Shown piece by piece: positions 53,454 to 62,558 of a DNA stretch of 64,000 nt (the stretch's first letter is position 1; every line of letters begins with the position of its first letter). The stretch comes from an uncultured Burkholderiales bacterium (GTDB lineage: Bacteria; Pseudomonadota; Gammaproteobacteria; Burkholderiales; Burkholderiaceae_C): positions 1 to 64,000 of the forward strand of contig CAIJQQ010000059.1 of the NCBI GenBank assembly GCA_903822825.1, in the 5' to 3' direction. Position numbers and translations under genes: made by a program. The notes beneath the pieces were generated by a model. It searched no databases. It saw only the letters and a program-made list of their open reading frames with translations, and was not told where the DNA came from.

Positions 53454-54203
53454 TCAAATGGTCATGCCACCATCGACCATGTAGGCATTGCCCGTGGCGA
53501 AGATGGATTCGTCGGATGCGAGGAAAGTCACGATGGGCGCGATCTCAGCCGCCTGCGCCAGGCGTCCCATGGGCTGGCGATTGATGAAGTCTTTGCGCGC
53601 CTGCACCGGGTCGGCATAGCTGTTGATGCGGTCTTGCAGCGAAGGCGTGTCCACGGTGCCGGGGCAGATGCAATTGCATCGGATGCCCTGGCGCACATAG
53701 TCGGCTGCGACGCTTTTGGTGAGGCCAATCACCGCCGCCTTGCTGGTGCCGTAAATGAATCGGTTGGGCAAGCCGCGCACGCTGGAGCAGACGCTGGCCA
53801 TGTTGATGATGCTGCCGCCGTGTCCGTCTTTTTCAAACTGCGCCAGCATTTTGGGAATGACCGCCTGGATCATCCAGAACTGCGACCGCACGTTGAGGTT
53901 GAAGGCGAATTCCCAGTCCTCGTCGGTGGCCACTTGAATGTTGCCGTTGTGCACAAAGCCCGCGCAGTTGAAGACGATGTCAATGCGGTCCATGCTGGCC
54001 ACTTGGGCGGCAATGGCGGTTTTATCGAGCACGTTCAGCACCGCGGTGTGCACGTTCGCCACGCTCTGGTAGCTCTTGAGCAACTCGGCATTCACATCGG
54101 TCGCATAAACCGTGGCACCTTCAGCCGCCATGGCCAACGCAGCCGCATGGCCAATGCCCTGTCCGGCGGCGGTCACCAGCGCAGTTTTTCCTTTGAGTCT
54201 CAT
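53454..54203 (-). CDS. SDR-family dehydrogenase, 2-keto-3-deoxy-L-fuconate dehydrogenase-like
   Basis: A 249-residue SDR: start MRLKGKTALVTAAGQGIGHA with the glycine motif TAAGQGIG, NCAG, and YGTSK catalytic pair. The AAGQGIG motif and NCICPGTVDTPSLQDRI stretch resemble KDF dehydrogenase and the related BDH2-type enzymes. In that route it would oxidise C4 of a 2-keto-3-deoxy acid, making the substrate for the FAH-type hydrolase. It overlaps the dehydratase stop by four bases. Confidence 0.88.
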   Translation of the reverse strand: MRLKGKTALVTAAGQGIGHAAALAMAAEGATVYATDVNAELLKSYQSVANVHTAVLNVLDKTAIAAQVASMDRIDIVFNCAGFVHNGNIQVATDEDWEFAFNLNVRSQFWMIQAVIPKMLAQFEKDGHGGSIINMASVCSSVRGLPNRFIYGTSKAAVIGLTKSVAADYVRQGIRCNCICPGTVDTPSLQDRINSYADPVQARKDFINRQPMGRLAQAAEIAPIVTFLASDESIFATGNAYMVDGGMTI

Positions 54204-55315
54204 GATGCTTTGATCTCCATGTGGGTTGTCTGTCGCAGTTGAATCGCCGCCCAGTCCCAGGCAATGCCCAGACCCGGGATTTCGGGTGGATGGGCAAAGC
54301 CATCCTTCAGCTGCATGCGCGAAGTGGTGATGTCGTCGAGCTGAGGGATGTACTCGACCCATGTGGCATTTGGCACTGCGGCACACAGGCTCACATGCAG
54401 CTCCATCAAAAAGTGCGGGCACACCGCCACATCAAATGTTTCAGCCAAATGAGCTGTCTTGATCCAGGGCGTGATGCCGCCGATGCGCGCCACATCGGGC
54501 TGCACGATCGAGCAGGCTCCCTGCTCGAGGACTTCACGAAACTGCATCGGGTGGTACATGGACTCGCCCACCGCCACGGGAATGGTGGTGTGCTCGCGCA
54601 ACTGGCGGTGGCCCGACACGTCTTCGGCAGGCAGGGGTTCTTCCATCCAAGCGAGGCCCAGGCCATCGAAAGCCCGCGCCCGACGCACGGCTTCTGCGCG
54701 GTTAAAGCCCTGGTTGGCATCGGTCATCAACTCAAAGGCAGGCCCTACCGCATCGCGCACCGCACTCAGTCGGGCCACGTCTTCGCTCACATGGGGTCTG
54801 CCGATCTTGATCTTGGCGCCTTTGAAGCCTTGCGCTTGCGCCTCAAGCGTCTGGTCCACCAGTGCCTCAGGCGATAAATGCAACCAGCCGCCTTCGGTGG
54901 TGTACAGCGGCACACGCGCTTGCGCGCCGCCCAGCAAACGCCACAGCGGCAGACCCTGACTTTGCGCACGCCAGTCCCACAAGGCCGTGTCTACGCAGGC
55001 CAGCGCCAGGCTGGTCATGGCCCCCACAGCGGTGGCGTGGGTGTGAAAAAACAAATCTTTCCAGATCGACTCGACCCTGACCGGCTCGCGTCCGATCAGT
55101 TTCGGGGCCAAGTGGTCCTTGAGCAAGGCCATGACAGAAGAGCCTCCGGTGCCAATCGTGTAGGCGTAACCCGTGGCGTCGATGCCGTCGCTGCAGTGCA
55201 GCGTGAGCAACAAGGTTTCTTGCGTGACAAAGGATTGGATGGCGTCGGTTCGCAGCACCTTGGGCGGCAAGTTGACTTGCCGCAGGCTCACGCGGTCAAT
55301 GGTGACGTGGGGCAT
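54200..55315 (-). CDS. Enolase-superfamily sugar acid dehydratase (mandelate racemase group)
   Basis: A 371-residue enzyme of the mandelate racemase/muconate lactonizing group. Catalytic residues can be placed: K168-x-K170, metal ligands D199, E225 and E251, and a D274/H301 pair. This set abstracts the proton next to the carboxylate of an acid sugar. Substrate not assignable; it is shorter than L-fuconate dehydratase (usually ~430 residues). It is first in the minus-strand half, divergent from the regulator. Confidence 0.88.
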   Translation of the reverse strand: MPHVTIDRVSLRQVNLPPKVLRTDAIQSFVTQETLLLTLHCSDGIDATGYAYTIGTGGSSVMALLKDHLAPKLIGREPVRVESIWKDLFFHTHATAVGAMTSLALACVDTALWDWRAQSQGLPLWRLLGGAQARVPLYTTEGGWLHLSPEALVDQTLEAQAQGFKGAKIKIGRPHVSEDVARLSAVRDAVGPAFELMTDANQGFNRAEAVRRARAFDGLGLAWMEEPLPAEDVSGHRQLREHTTIPVAVGESMYHPMQFREVLEQGACSIVQPDVARIGGITPWIKTAHLAETFDVAVCPHFLMELHVSLCAAVPNATWVEYIPQLDDITTSRMQLKDGFAHPPEIPGLGIAWDWAAIQLRQTTHMEIKAS

Positions 55316-55455
55316 AAAGAGCGAACGCGCTGGGCAAAACGATCAGTGGGCATTGAACGAAAAAGAAGATCACATCGCATGCGGGTCTCAGCCCCAGCGA
55401 CACATCATTTTTGCGACACAGACCCTACGGGTTTGTGCGGAGTTGCAGGGGTGAT

Positions 55456-55500
55456 TCATCATGTGATGATTGTGCAATTGGTCTGACCACTTGTCCAATT
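55456..55500. promoter_or_regulatory. Candidate FadR-type operators between the divergent halves
   Basis: TGGT-CTG-ACCA (55479-55489) matches the FadR subfamily site shape (TGGTnnnACCA). It is framed by AATTGG (55476-55481) and CCAATT (55495-55500). A second palindrome, TCATCA-TG-TGATGA, lies at 55456-55469. Both are in the 206-base divergent gap, just before the regulator gene. Confidence 0.6.
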
Positions 55501-55521
55501 CACGTTATCCCTGATATTTTC

Positions 55522-56259
55522 ATGCCCTTGCAAATTGTTGCGCCGCAGCGCCTTTACCGCCAGATTGCCGAGCAAGTTCGACAAATGATGGCGACGGGTG
55601 AGTTTGCGCCGGGCACCCGTTTGCCCGCTGAACGCGACCTGGCCACGCAACTGGGCGTGAGTCGGCCTTCGGTTCGCGAGGCGCTGATTGCACTCGAAGT
55701 CGAAGGCATGATTGAAGTGCGCACCGGCTCGGGCATTTATGTGCAACACGCCCTGCCCAACAGCGGGCCGCGCATGGCCGTGTTGAATGCAGAAATCGAA
55801 GCAGACACTCCGTCCAATTGGGGTCCGCTGGAGGTGATGAGTGCCCGCATTTTGGTAGAGGCAGAAGTGGCCGCGTTGGCAGCTGCAAATGCTCAAAAGT
55901 CACATATCAAAGCCATCCACAGCGGCCTGAAACAAATGCAGCGCGAAGCTGCCCGTGACGAAGTGCCCCGACAAGGGGACGAAGTCTTTCACCAGGCCAT
56001 CGCACAGGCTTGCGGCAACAGCGTTTTACTCGACACGGTGCAACGCTACTGGCAAGCGCGCAATGGCCCCTTGTTTGAACGCTTGGGCGATTACTTTGAA
56101 CGTCCCGAGTCTTGGCAAGTGGCCATTGCCGAACACCAAACGGTGTTGCGCGCGATCGAAGTGCACGACAGCAGCGCCGCCCGCAAGGCCATGCAAAAAC
56201 ATCTGAAACAAGCCCACAAAAGATACAGCGCGAGCTGGCGCCGCGCACCCGCCCGTTAG
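55522..56259 (+). CDS. GntR-family regulator (FadR subfamily)
   Basis: A 245-residue regulator: winged helix at about residues 10-70 (QIAEQVRQMMATGEFAPGTR then LPAERDLATQLGVSRPSVRE), C-terminal FCD domain (D/H residues in GDEVFHQAIAQACGN and IAEHQTVLRAIEVHD). FadR-type members such as UxuR and ExuR sense sugar acid catabolites. It controls the divergent halves of the locus, probably as a repressor. Confidence 0.92.
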   Translation: MPLQIVAPQRLYRQIAEQVRQMMATGEFAPGTRLPAERDLATQLGVSRPSVREALIALEVEGMIEVRTGSGIYVQHALPNSGPRMAVLNAEIEADTPSNWGPLEVMSARILVEAEVAALAAANAQKSHIKAIHSGLKQMQREAARDEVPRQGDEVFHQAIAQACGNSVLLDTVQRYWQARNGPLFERLGDYFERPESWQVAIAEHQTVLRAIEVHDSSAARKAMQKHLKQAHKRYSASWRRAPAR

Positions 56260-56314
56260 GGTGGTTTTTCTGTTCCCGCGTCAGCAAATTTCAAAACCCA
56301 ACAAGGAGACAAAG

Positions 56315-57304
56315 ATGAGCAAACGATTCACCCTGAGAACTCTGGCCGCCTTCAGCGCCATGGCCATGGGCACACTTCTGGTCAGCACCAGTGCCATGGC
56401 CCAGCAAAAACTGAAATGGGCCCACGTCTACGAGACCGCTGAGCCTTACCACGTCGACTCGGTCTGGGCTGCCGAGGAGATCAAAAAACGCAGCAATGGC
56501 AAGTTCGACATCCAGGTCTTTCCCGCCTCCACACTCGGCAAAGAAACCGACATCAACCAAGGCCTGACCCTGGGCACGGTCGACATGATCATCAGCGGCA
56601 CATCGTTTGCAGCGCGCACCTACCCTCGCTTCAACATCGCGTACTACCCTTTCATTTTCCGAGATGGCGACCACCTGATCGCTTACTCCAAGAGCCCCAT
56701 TTTTCAGGAGATGGTCAAGGAGTTCCGCGAGAAGACCGGCATCCAAGTGACCGCCTACACCTACTATGGTGCGAGGCACACCACGGCCCAAAAGCCCTTC
56801 ACCACCTGTGAAGGCATGAAAGGACTGAAGATTCGCGTGCCCGATGTGCCCGCTTACACCGCCACGCCCAAGTCATGCGGCGCCAATCCCACACCCATTG
56901 CTTTTGCCGAGGTTTATCTGGCTTTGCAAAACGGCACTGTGGATGCACAAGAAAATCCCTTGACCACGATCGAGGCCAAGAAGTTCTATGAAGTGCAAAA
57001 AGCCATCATGCTGACCGGCCATATTGTGGATGGTCTGACCACACAGGTTGCCCCGCACCTTTGGAACAAACTCAGCGACGCCGAAAAAAAGATGTTCACT
57101 GAAGTAACGCAAGAAGCGGCCAACCGATCGACCGCCAAGATCAAAAAACGTGAAGCCGAGCTGGTCGACGAGTTCAAGAAAAAAGGCTTGCAGATCGTGC
57201 AGGTTGATCGCAAGACGTTCCAAGATGCCGTGTTGAAGAATGCACCGTTGGAGTCGATGGGGCACACCCGCGCCGACTACGACAAGATCCAGGCCGCCAA
57301 ATAA
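56315..57304 (+). CDS. TRAP transporter substrate-binding protein DctP
   Basis: A 329-residue periplasmic receptor. Signal peptide to about residue 29 (STSAMAQ), then KLKWAHVYETAEPYHVDSVW. The carboxylate-binding arginine lies in the GLKIRVPDVP loop, and the FAEVYLALQNGTVDAQENPL stretch marks the DctP family. In this locus the ligand should be an aldonate, aldarate or uronate. AAGGAGAC precedes the start. Confidence 0.94.
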   Translation: MSKRFTLRTLAAFSAMAMGTLLVSTSAMAQQKLKWAHVYETAEPYHVDSVWAAEEIKKRSNGKFDIQVFPASTLGKETDINQGLTLGTVDMIISGTSFAARTYPRFNIAYYPFIFRDGDHLIAYSKSPIFQEMVKEFREKTGIQVTAYTYYGARHTTAQKPFTTCEGMKGLKIRVPDVPAYTATPKSCGANPTPIAFAEVYLALQNGTVDAQENPLTTIEAKKFYEVQKAIMLTGHIVDGLTTQVAPHLWNKLSDAEKKMFTEVTQEAANRSTAKIKKREAELVDEFKKKGLQIVQVDRKTFQDAVLKNAPLESMGHTRADYDKIQAAK

Positions 57305-57321
57305 GCCTGCGCCTGCACGCC

Positions 57322-57350
57322 GGCCAGGCCCAAGCCTGGCTGGCTTTTTT
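57322..57350 (+). terminator. Partial terminator between dctP and dctQ genes
   Basis: Stem GCCAGGC / GCCTGGC with a CCAA loop and six T. Its place after the receptor gene suggests receptor-biased expression, as with gltI. Confidence 0.75.
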
Positions 57351-57370
57351 CCTGAATTCAAGGACACACG

Positions 57371-57946
57371 ATGAGCGACCTTCCCGATCTGGATGCCATG
57401 CCCAAAGTCATGGGTGACGATGGCCAGTTCCATGCCACCGATGCCGAAGTCGATCTGTCCGGCACCCCTGTCGAAGCTTGGGTGGCCTTGGCATTTTTCT
57501 GGGCACTTGGCATCACGGTGTTCTACCAATTTTTCACGCGCTATGTGATGAACAACTCGGCCTCGTGGACCGAGGAGATTGCGCGCTACATGTTGATCGC
57601 CACCGTGTTCACCGGCGCCACCATCGGCGTGGCCAAAAACAACCACATTCAGGTCGATTTCTTTTACCGCTTCATGCCCGAGGGGCTCAGCCGCGTCATG
57701 GGCACGGTGGTCGATGTGATGCGCGTCGCATTCTTTGCCGCAGCCACTGTGCTGACGGGCCAGATGATGGAAAAACTCGGCAGCTACAAGATGACCATCA
57801 TCGACTTGCCCATGAACCTCGTCTATGGCGTGGTCATGGCCGGTTTTGCCGCCATGTGTCTGCGCGCCCTTTGGGTGGCCAAGGTGCATTGGCAACGCGG
57901 CTACTCCGTGCTGCAACGCCCCGAATCTGAAATGACCGACCGCTGA
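57371..57946 (+). CDS. TRAP transporter small permease DctQ
   Basis: A 191-residue membrane protein with four predicted helices. The N-terminal ~35 residues are acidic and unusual in length. It joins the large permease. VFYQFFTRYVMNNSASWTEE is the family motif. Confidence 0.92.
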   Translation: MSDLPDLDAMPKVMGDDGQFHATDAEVDLSGTPVEAWVALAFFWALGITVFYQFFTRYVMNNSASWTEEIARYMLIATVFTGATIGVAKNNHIQVDFFYRFMPEGLSRVMGTVVDVMRVAFFAAATVLTGQMMEKLGSYKMTIIDLPMNLVYGVVMAGFAAMCLRALWVAKVHWQRGYSVLQRPESEMTDR

Positions 57947-57967
57947 AACGCCTCTAGAAAGTTCTCC

Positions 57968-59362
57968 ATGCTGAAGATCCTTTTCCTCATCCTCATGAGC
58001 GGCGGTATCCCGGTGGCCATTGCCATGGCGGGCGCGTCCTTGCTGTATTTGTTTTTTGTTGAAAGCTCTCCACCCTTTGTGGTCATCCATCGCATGGTCT
58101 CGGGCATTGACAGCTTTCCCTTGTTGGCCGTGCCGTTTTTCATCCTGGCTGGCAATCTGATGAACAACGCGGGCATCACCAACCGGATTTACAACTACGC
58201 ACTGGCTCTGGTGGGATGGCTCAAGGGGGGCCTTGGTCACGTCAACGTGGTGGGCTCGGTGGTGTTTGCAGGCATGAGCGGCACAGCGATTGCCGACGCG
58301 GCGGGCCTGGGCACCATTGAAATCAAGGCCATGAAAGACCATGGCTACAGCACCGAATTTGCCGTGGGCGTTACGGCCGCTTCGGCCACACTCGGCCCCA
58401 TCATTCCACCCAGCTTGCCCTTTGTGATCTACGGCATGATGGCCAACGTGTCCGTGGGGGCCTTGTTCCTCGCAGGCATTTTGCCGGGCATCTTGATGGC
58501 CCTGTTGATGATGCTCACCGTGGCCTTCTTCGCCCACAAAAACGGCTGGGGCTCGGATGTGAAATTCGAGTGGCCCAAGGTCATCAAAGCCTTGGTCGAA
58601 ACGGCTGTGGTCGTGGGCTGGCCTTTGTCCATCTGGTGGCTGGTCACGGCCATGGGCACACCACCTCAAATCACCGTTTTTGCCGCTTTGTTCGTGTTGT
58701 TTGCAGCTGACAAGTTCTTCAACTTCCAGGCCGTTCTGCCCATCATGACGCCCGTGATCCTGATTGGCGGCATGACCACTGGCGTGTTCACTCCGACCGA
58801 AGGCGCGATCGCCGCTTGCGTCTGGTCCATTGTGCTGGGCTTCTTTTGGTACCGCACGCTCAACTTCAAGATGTTCGTGAAGGTCTGCCTCGACACGGTG
58901 GAAACCACCGCCACCGTTCTGTTCATTGTGGCCGCCGCCAGCATTTTTGGCTGGATGCTCACTGCAACCGGTGTGACCTCAGCGATCAGCGAGTGGGTGC
59001 TGGGATTCACCAAAGAGCCTTGGGTTTTTTTGCTGCTGGCCAATTTGCTGATGCTGTTTGTCGGCTGTTTTCTGGAGCCCACAGCGGCCATCACGATCCT
59101 GGTGCCGATTTTGGTGCCGATTTGCCAGAAATTGGGCATTGACCTGGTGCACTTTGGTTTGGTCATGGTACTGAACCTGATGATTGGTTTGCTGCACCCC
59201 CCCATGGGCATGGTGCTGTTTGTGCTGGCCCGCGTGGCCAAACTCAGCGTCGAACGCACCACCATGGCCATTCTCCCTTGGCTGTTTCCCTTGCTGGGGA
59301 GCCTGGCCATCATCACCTACGTGCCCAGCGTGGTGCTGTGGTTACCCAAGCAATTTTATTGA
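57968..59362 (+). CDS. TRAP transporter large permease DctM
   Basis: A 464-residue polytopic symporter subunit that imports the receptor's acid ligand with sodium. GSVVFAGMSGTAIADAAGLG and ATLGPIIPPSLPFVIYGMMA are DctM hallmarks. It follows dctQ by 21 bases. A 45-base gap leads to the dehydratase gene. Confidence 0.95.
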   Translation: MLKILFLILMSGGIPVAIAMAGASLLYLFFVESSPPFVVIHRMVSGIDSFPLLAVPFFILAGNLMNNAGITNRIYNYALALVGWLKGGLGHVNVVGSVVFAGMSGTAIADAAGLGTIEIKAMKDHGYSTEFAVGVTAASATLGPIIPPSLPFVIYGMMANVSVGALFLAGILPGILMALLMMLTVAFFAHKNGWGSDVKFEWPKVIKALVETAVVVGWPLSIWWLVTAMGTPPQITVFAALFVLFAADKFFNFQAVLPIMTPVILIGGMTTGVFTPTEGAIAACVWSIVLGFFWYRTLNFKMFVKVCLDTVETTATVLFIVAAASIFGWMLTATGVTSAISEWVLGFTKEPWVFLLLANLLMLFVGCFLEPTAAITILVPILVPICQKLGIDLVHFGLVMVLNLMIGLLHPPMGMVLFVLARVAKLSVERTTMAILPWLFPLLGSLAIITYVPSVVLWLPKQFY

Positions 59363-59407
59363 CCTTGAGGGACAGTTCTTCAGCGCTTTCCCTAATTGAT
59401 TGACAAC

Positions 59408-60937
59408 ATGAACAAATCATTCATTCGACTGCACCCCGCCGATGACGTGGTCATTGCCCGCAGCCAACTCATGAGCGGCAGCGCCGTGGACGGCGTATCC
59501 GTGCGCGGCTTGATTCCGCCAGGCCACAAAATCGCCACCCGCGCCATCGCCACAGGCGAGCCGGTGCGCCGCTACAACCAGATCATTGGTTTTGCATCTC
59601 AAGCCATAGTCCCCGGTGAGCATGTGCACACGCACAACCTGAACATGGGCGCCCAAAAAGGGAACTTCGAGCGCGACTATGCCATCGGGCAAGACGTCAA
59701 GCCCGAGCCCGTTCGCAAGCAGGCCAGCTTCATGGGCTACAAGCGCGCGGATGGTCGGGTGGCCACACGCAACTACATCGGCGTGCTGTCGAGCGTGAAC
59801 TGTTCGGCCACTGCCGCGCGTGCCATTGCCGACCATTTCTCCAAGCGCAACAACCCCGCTGCGCTGGCCAATTTTCCCAACGTGGACGGCGTGGTCGCTT
59901 TGACCCACGGCACCGGCTGCGGCATGGACACCGAGGGTCTGGGTATTCAGCTGCTGGAGCGCACGCTGGCCGGTTACGCCACGCATGCCAACTTCTGGGG
60001 CGTGGTCGTGGTAGGCCTGGGTTGCGAGGCCAACCAACTGGGCACCTGGTTGGCGCACAGCAGCTTGCGCGAAGGCGACACGCTCAAGGTCTTCAACATC
60101 CAGGACACGGGTGGAACGCGCCTCACGGTGGAAAAGGGCATCCAACTGATCCAGGAAATGCTGCCCCGCGCCAACGCCATCTCGCGCGAACCATGCAGCG
60201 CCGAACACATCACAGTCGGTCTGCAGTGCGGCGGCTCGGACGGTTATTCGGGCATCAGCGCCAACCCGGCGCTGGGCGCGGCTGTGGACTTGCTGGTGCA
60301 GCACGGTGGCACCGCGATCCTGAGCGAAACGCCCGAGATTTATGGCGCCGAGCATTTGCTAACGCGCCGCGCGGTCAAACCAGAGGTGGCGCACAAACTG
60401 ATCGAGCGCATCCGCTGGTGGGAGAACTACACCGCCATCAATGGCGGCGAGATGAACAACAACCCATCCCCCGGCAACAAAGCCGGCGGCCTGACCACCA
60501 TCCTGGAGAAATCATTGGGCGCAGTGGCCAAGGGCGGTACCAGCAACTTGCAAGCCGTCTACGAATATGCCGAGCCCGTCACGGCCAAAGGCTTTGTCTA
60601 CATGGACACGCCCGGCTACGACCCCGTCAGCGCCACAGGGCAAGTGGCAGGTGGGGCGAACTTGATCTGCTTCACTACCGGGCGAGGCAGTGCTTATGGC
60701 TGTGCCCCCTCGCCCAGCTTGAAGTTTTCGACCAACACGGCTCTTTGGAAAAAGCAGGAAGAAGACATGGACCTGAACTGCGGCGAAATCGTGGACGGCG
60801 GTGTGGGCATCGCCGACATGGGTCAGCGCATTTTTGAAATGATGTTGGCCGCTGCGTCAGGCGAGCCGACCAAGAGCGAGCGTCACGGCTACGGCCAAAA
60901 CGAGTTCGTGCCGTGGCAAGTCGGCGCGGTCATGTGA
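59408..60937 (+). CDS. Altronate/galactarate dehydratase family protein (UxaA type)
   Basis: A 509-residue dehydratase with an N-terminal SAF domain (about 1-95) and the C-terminal UxaA/GarD domain. Family stretches: YKRADGRVATRNYIGVLSSV, NVDGVVALTHGTGCGM, TVGLQCGGSDGYSGISANPA, FTTGRGSAYG. Cysteines in GTGCGM, GLGCEAN and LQCGGSD are those of the iron-dependent site. It dehydrates an aldonate or aldarate. The locus thus has two dehydratase types. Confidence 0.92.
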   Translation: MNKSFIRLHPADDVVIARSQLMSGSAVDGVSVRGLIPPGHKIATRAIATGEPVRRYNQIIGFASQAIVPGEHVHTHNLNMGAQKGNFERDYAIGQDVKPEPVRKQASFMGYKRADGRVATRNYIGVLSSVNCSATAARAIADHFSKRNNPAALANFPNVDGVVALTHGTGCGMDTEGLGIQLLERTLAGYATHANFWGVVVVGLGCEANQLGTWLAHSSLREGDTLKVFNIQDTGGTRLTVEKGIQLIQEMLPRANAISREPCSAEHITVGLQCGGSDGYSGISANPALGAAVDLLVQHGGTAILSETPEIYGAEHLLTRRAVKPEVAHKLIERIRWWENYTAINGGEMNNNPSPGNKAGGLTTILEKSLGAVAKGGTSNLQAVYEYAEPVTAKGFVYMDTPGYDPVSATGQVAGGANLICFTTGRGSAYGCAPSPSLKFSTNTALWKKQEEDMDLNCGEIVDGGVGIADMGQRIFEMMLAAASGEPTKSERHGYGQNEFVPWQVGAVM

Positions 60938-60947
60938 GGACAGTGCC

Positions 60948-62000
60948 ATGAGCCACACCATATCTGCCAAGGACCTGCGCGCCAAAGTCGCCCGCATCAT
61001 TGAACAAGCGGGCAGCACGCCTGTCGAAGCCGCGCAGGTCGCCGACAACCTGGTCATGGCCAACCTGAGCGGGCACGACTCGCATGGCGTTGGCATGGTG
61101 CCGCGCTATGTGGACGCGGTGCTCGAAGGAGGCCTGTCTCCCAACACGGGCGTGAAAGTGCTGCTCGACACCGGACCGTTGCTGAACCTGGACGGCCAGC
61201 GCGGCTACGGGCAAATCACTGGCGTTCAGGCCATGCAAATGGGCATTGAGCGCGCCAAGCAACACGGCGTGTGCACCGTGGCCCTGAGCCGCTCGCACCA
61301 CCTGGGCCGCATCGGCCACTTTGCCGAAATGGCCGTGGCCCAAGGCCTGGTGTCGATGCACTTTGTCAACGTGCTCTCGCGCCCTGTGGTCGCGCCTTTT
61401 GGTGGGGGCGACGGCCGCTTTGGCACCAACCCCTGCTGCATCGGCGTGCCCATGGGCAGCCGCGCCCCCTTTGTGCTGGACTTTGCCACCAGCCGCGTCG
61501 CGCAAGGCAAGATGCGCGTGGCCCACAACAAGGGCGAGCAAGTGCCTCCCGGCTATTTGATTGACGAGCACGGCCACCCCACCACCGACCCCGGCGTGGT
61601 GGTGGTGCCGCAGTCCAACGGCTTGTTTGGCGCACTCATGACCTTTGGCGATCACAAAGGCTTTGGCATGGCCATGGCCTGCGAACTGCTGGGCGGAGCG
61701 CTGACGGGCAGCGGCACCTGGCACCGCGAAGCGGACCAGCAACGCGCCGTGCTCAACGGCATGCTGACCATGCTGATCGACCCAGTGCGCTTGGGCACGC
61801 AAGCCCTGTTCGAGCAAGAAGCCCTGGCCTTTGACGACTGGCTGCGCCAAAGCCCCGATGCGCCCGGCAGCGATGGCGTGCGCATGGCGGGCGAACCCGA
61901 ACGTGCCGCCCGCGCTGACCGCGAGCAAAACGGCATCTGGATCGATGACACGACCTGGGCGGAAATTGAAGCGTCTGAACACAAACTTCAACAGCGCTGA
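60948..62000 (+). CDS. Ldh-family (malate/L-lactate dehydrogenase type) oxidoreductase
   Basis: A 350-residue NAD(P)H-dependent 2-keto/2-hydroxy acid oxidoreductase of the YlbC/AllD/ComC group (PF02615). GHDSHGVGMVPRYVDAVLEG and SHHLGRIGHFAEMA hold the catalytic His; FGTNPCCIGVP follows. It lies ten bases after the dehydratase and should reduce or oxidise a 2-keto acid from the pathway, such as the hydroxy acid released by the hydrolase. Confidence 0.92.
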   Translation: MSHTISAKDLRAKVARIIEQAGSTPVEAAQVADNLVMANLSGHDSHGVGMVPRYVDAVLEGGLSPNTGVKVLLDTGPLLNLDGQRGYGQITGVQAMQMGIERAKQHGVCTVALSRSHHLGRIGHFAEMAVAQGLVSMHFVNVLSRPVVAPFGGGDGRFGTNPCCIGVPMGSRAPFVLDFATSRVAQGKMRVAHNKGEQVPPGYLIDEHGHPTTDPGVVVVPQSNGLFGALMTFGDHKGFGMAMACELLGGALTGSGTWHREADQQRAVLNGMLTMLIDPVRLGTQALFEQEALAFDDWLRQSPDAPGSDGVRMAGEPERAARADREQNGIWIDDTTWAEIEASEHKLQQR

Positions 62001-62558
62001 GCACCACTGCATCCCACGCATTTGCAATCCTCACCATGGACCTGTCTGCCACCTCGCTGGACTCTTTGCCCTGTGCAATCGTGCACCCGATGTGTGACCG
62101 CACAGCCTACGCGTCCGGCCTGGTGCATTTGGGCTTATTTGCCGGTGCACCGATTGCAGCATGATGGGGTGCTGTGGAACGGGTGTGGGGATTGGGATAC
62201 CAAGAGCAGCCTTGCAGCGAGTCCGGAGATCAACGCACACAAAAGGTTATTTGCCCCCGGTTTAACCCTTCATTGTGCAAGCTGAGCATGCAACTCTTGA
62301 AGCTTTTGGCACCATCGCCATAAATTGAAGTTGCAAACACACAGATAAGCTAAAACAGTCCAAGCAAAAGCGATGGACATTCGATTGGAATGTTCAAAGC
62401 CAAGTCCTTGTGCGTTGGCTGCCAGGAAGGGAATACCCCAGTTGTAGACGACCGGTCTAATACTAAACTGACCCCCATGATTTTGTGTTGAGAGCGATCT
62501 CATCTGCACAAAAGAACATTCAGGAACTTCAAGTGCAACCGGGAAAGACACAGTTCAA
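62001..62558. other. Long gap and composition boundary
   Basis: About 560 bases without a convincing gene. The first half is GC-rich like the sugar-acid locus. From about 62260 the sequence is AT-richer, as are the ABC genes beyond. A 93-codon minus-strand frame (62270-62551) has no recognisable domain and no good start, so it is not called. No IS end or integration site was recognised. Confidence 0.4.

Noticed and set aside
59408-62000. Sulfolactate degradation (SuyAB-like plus ComC-like enzymes)
   Set aside because: UxaA-type and Ldh-type proteins do occur in that pathway, but there the UxaA-type part is split in two. The FAH hydrolase, SDRs and enolase-type dehydratase here fit sugar acids better.
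62270-62551. 93-codon minus-strand frame in the gap before the LivG-type gene
   Set aside because: It has no recognisable domain or good ribosome-binding site. Its hydrophobic end could be chance in AT-richer DNA.
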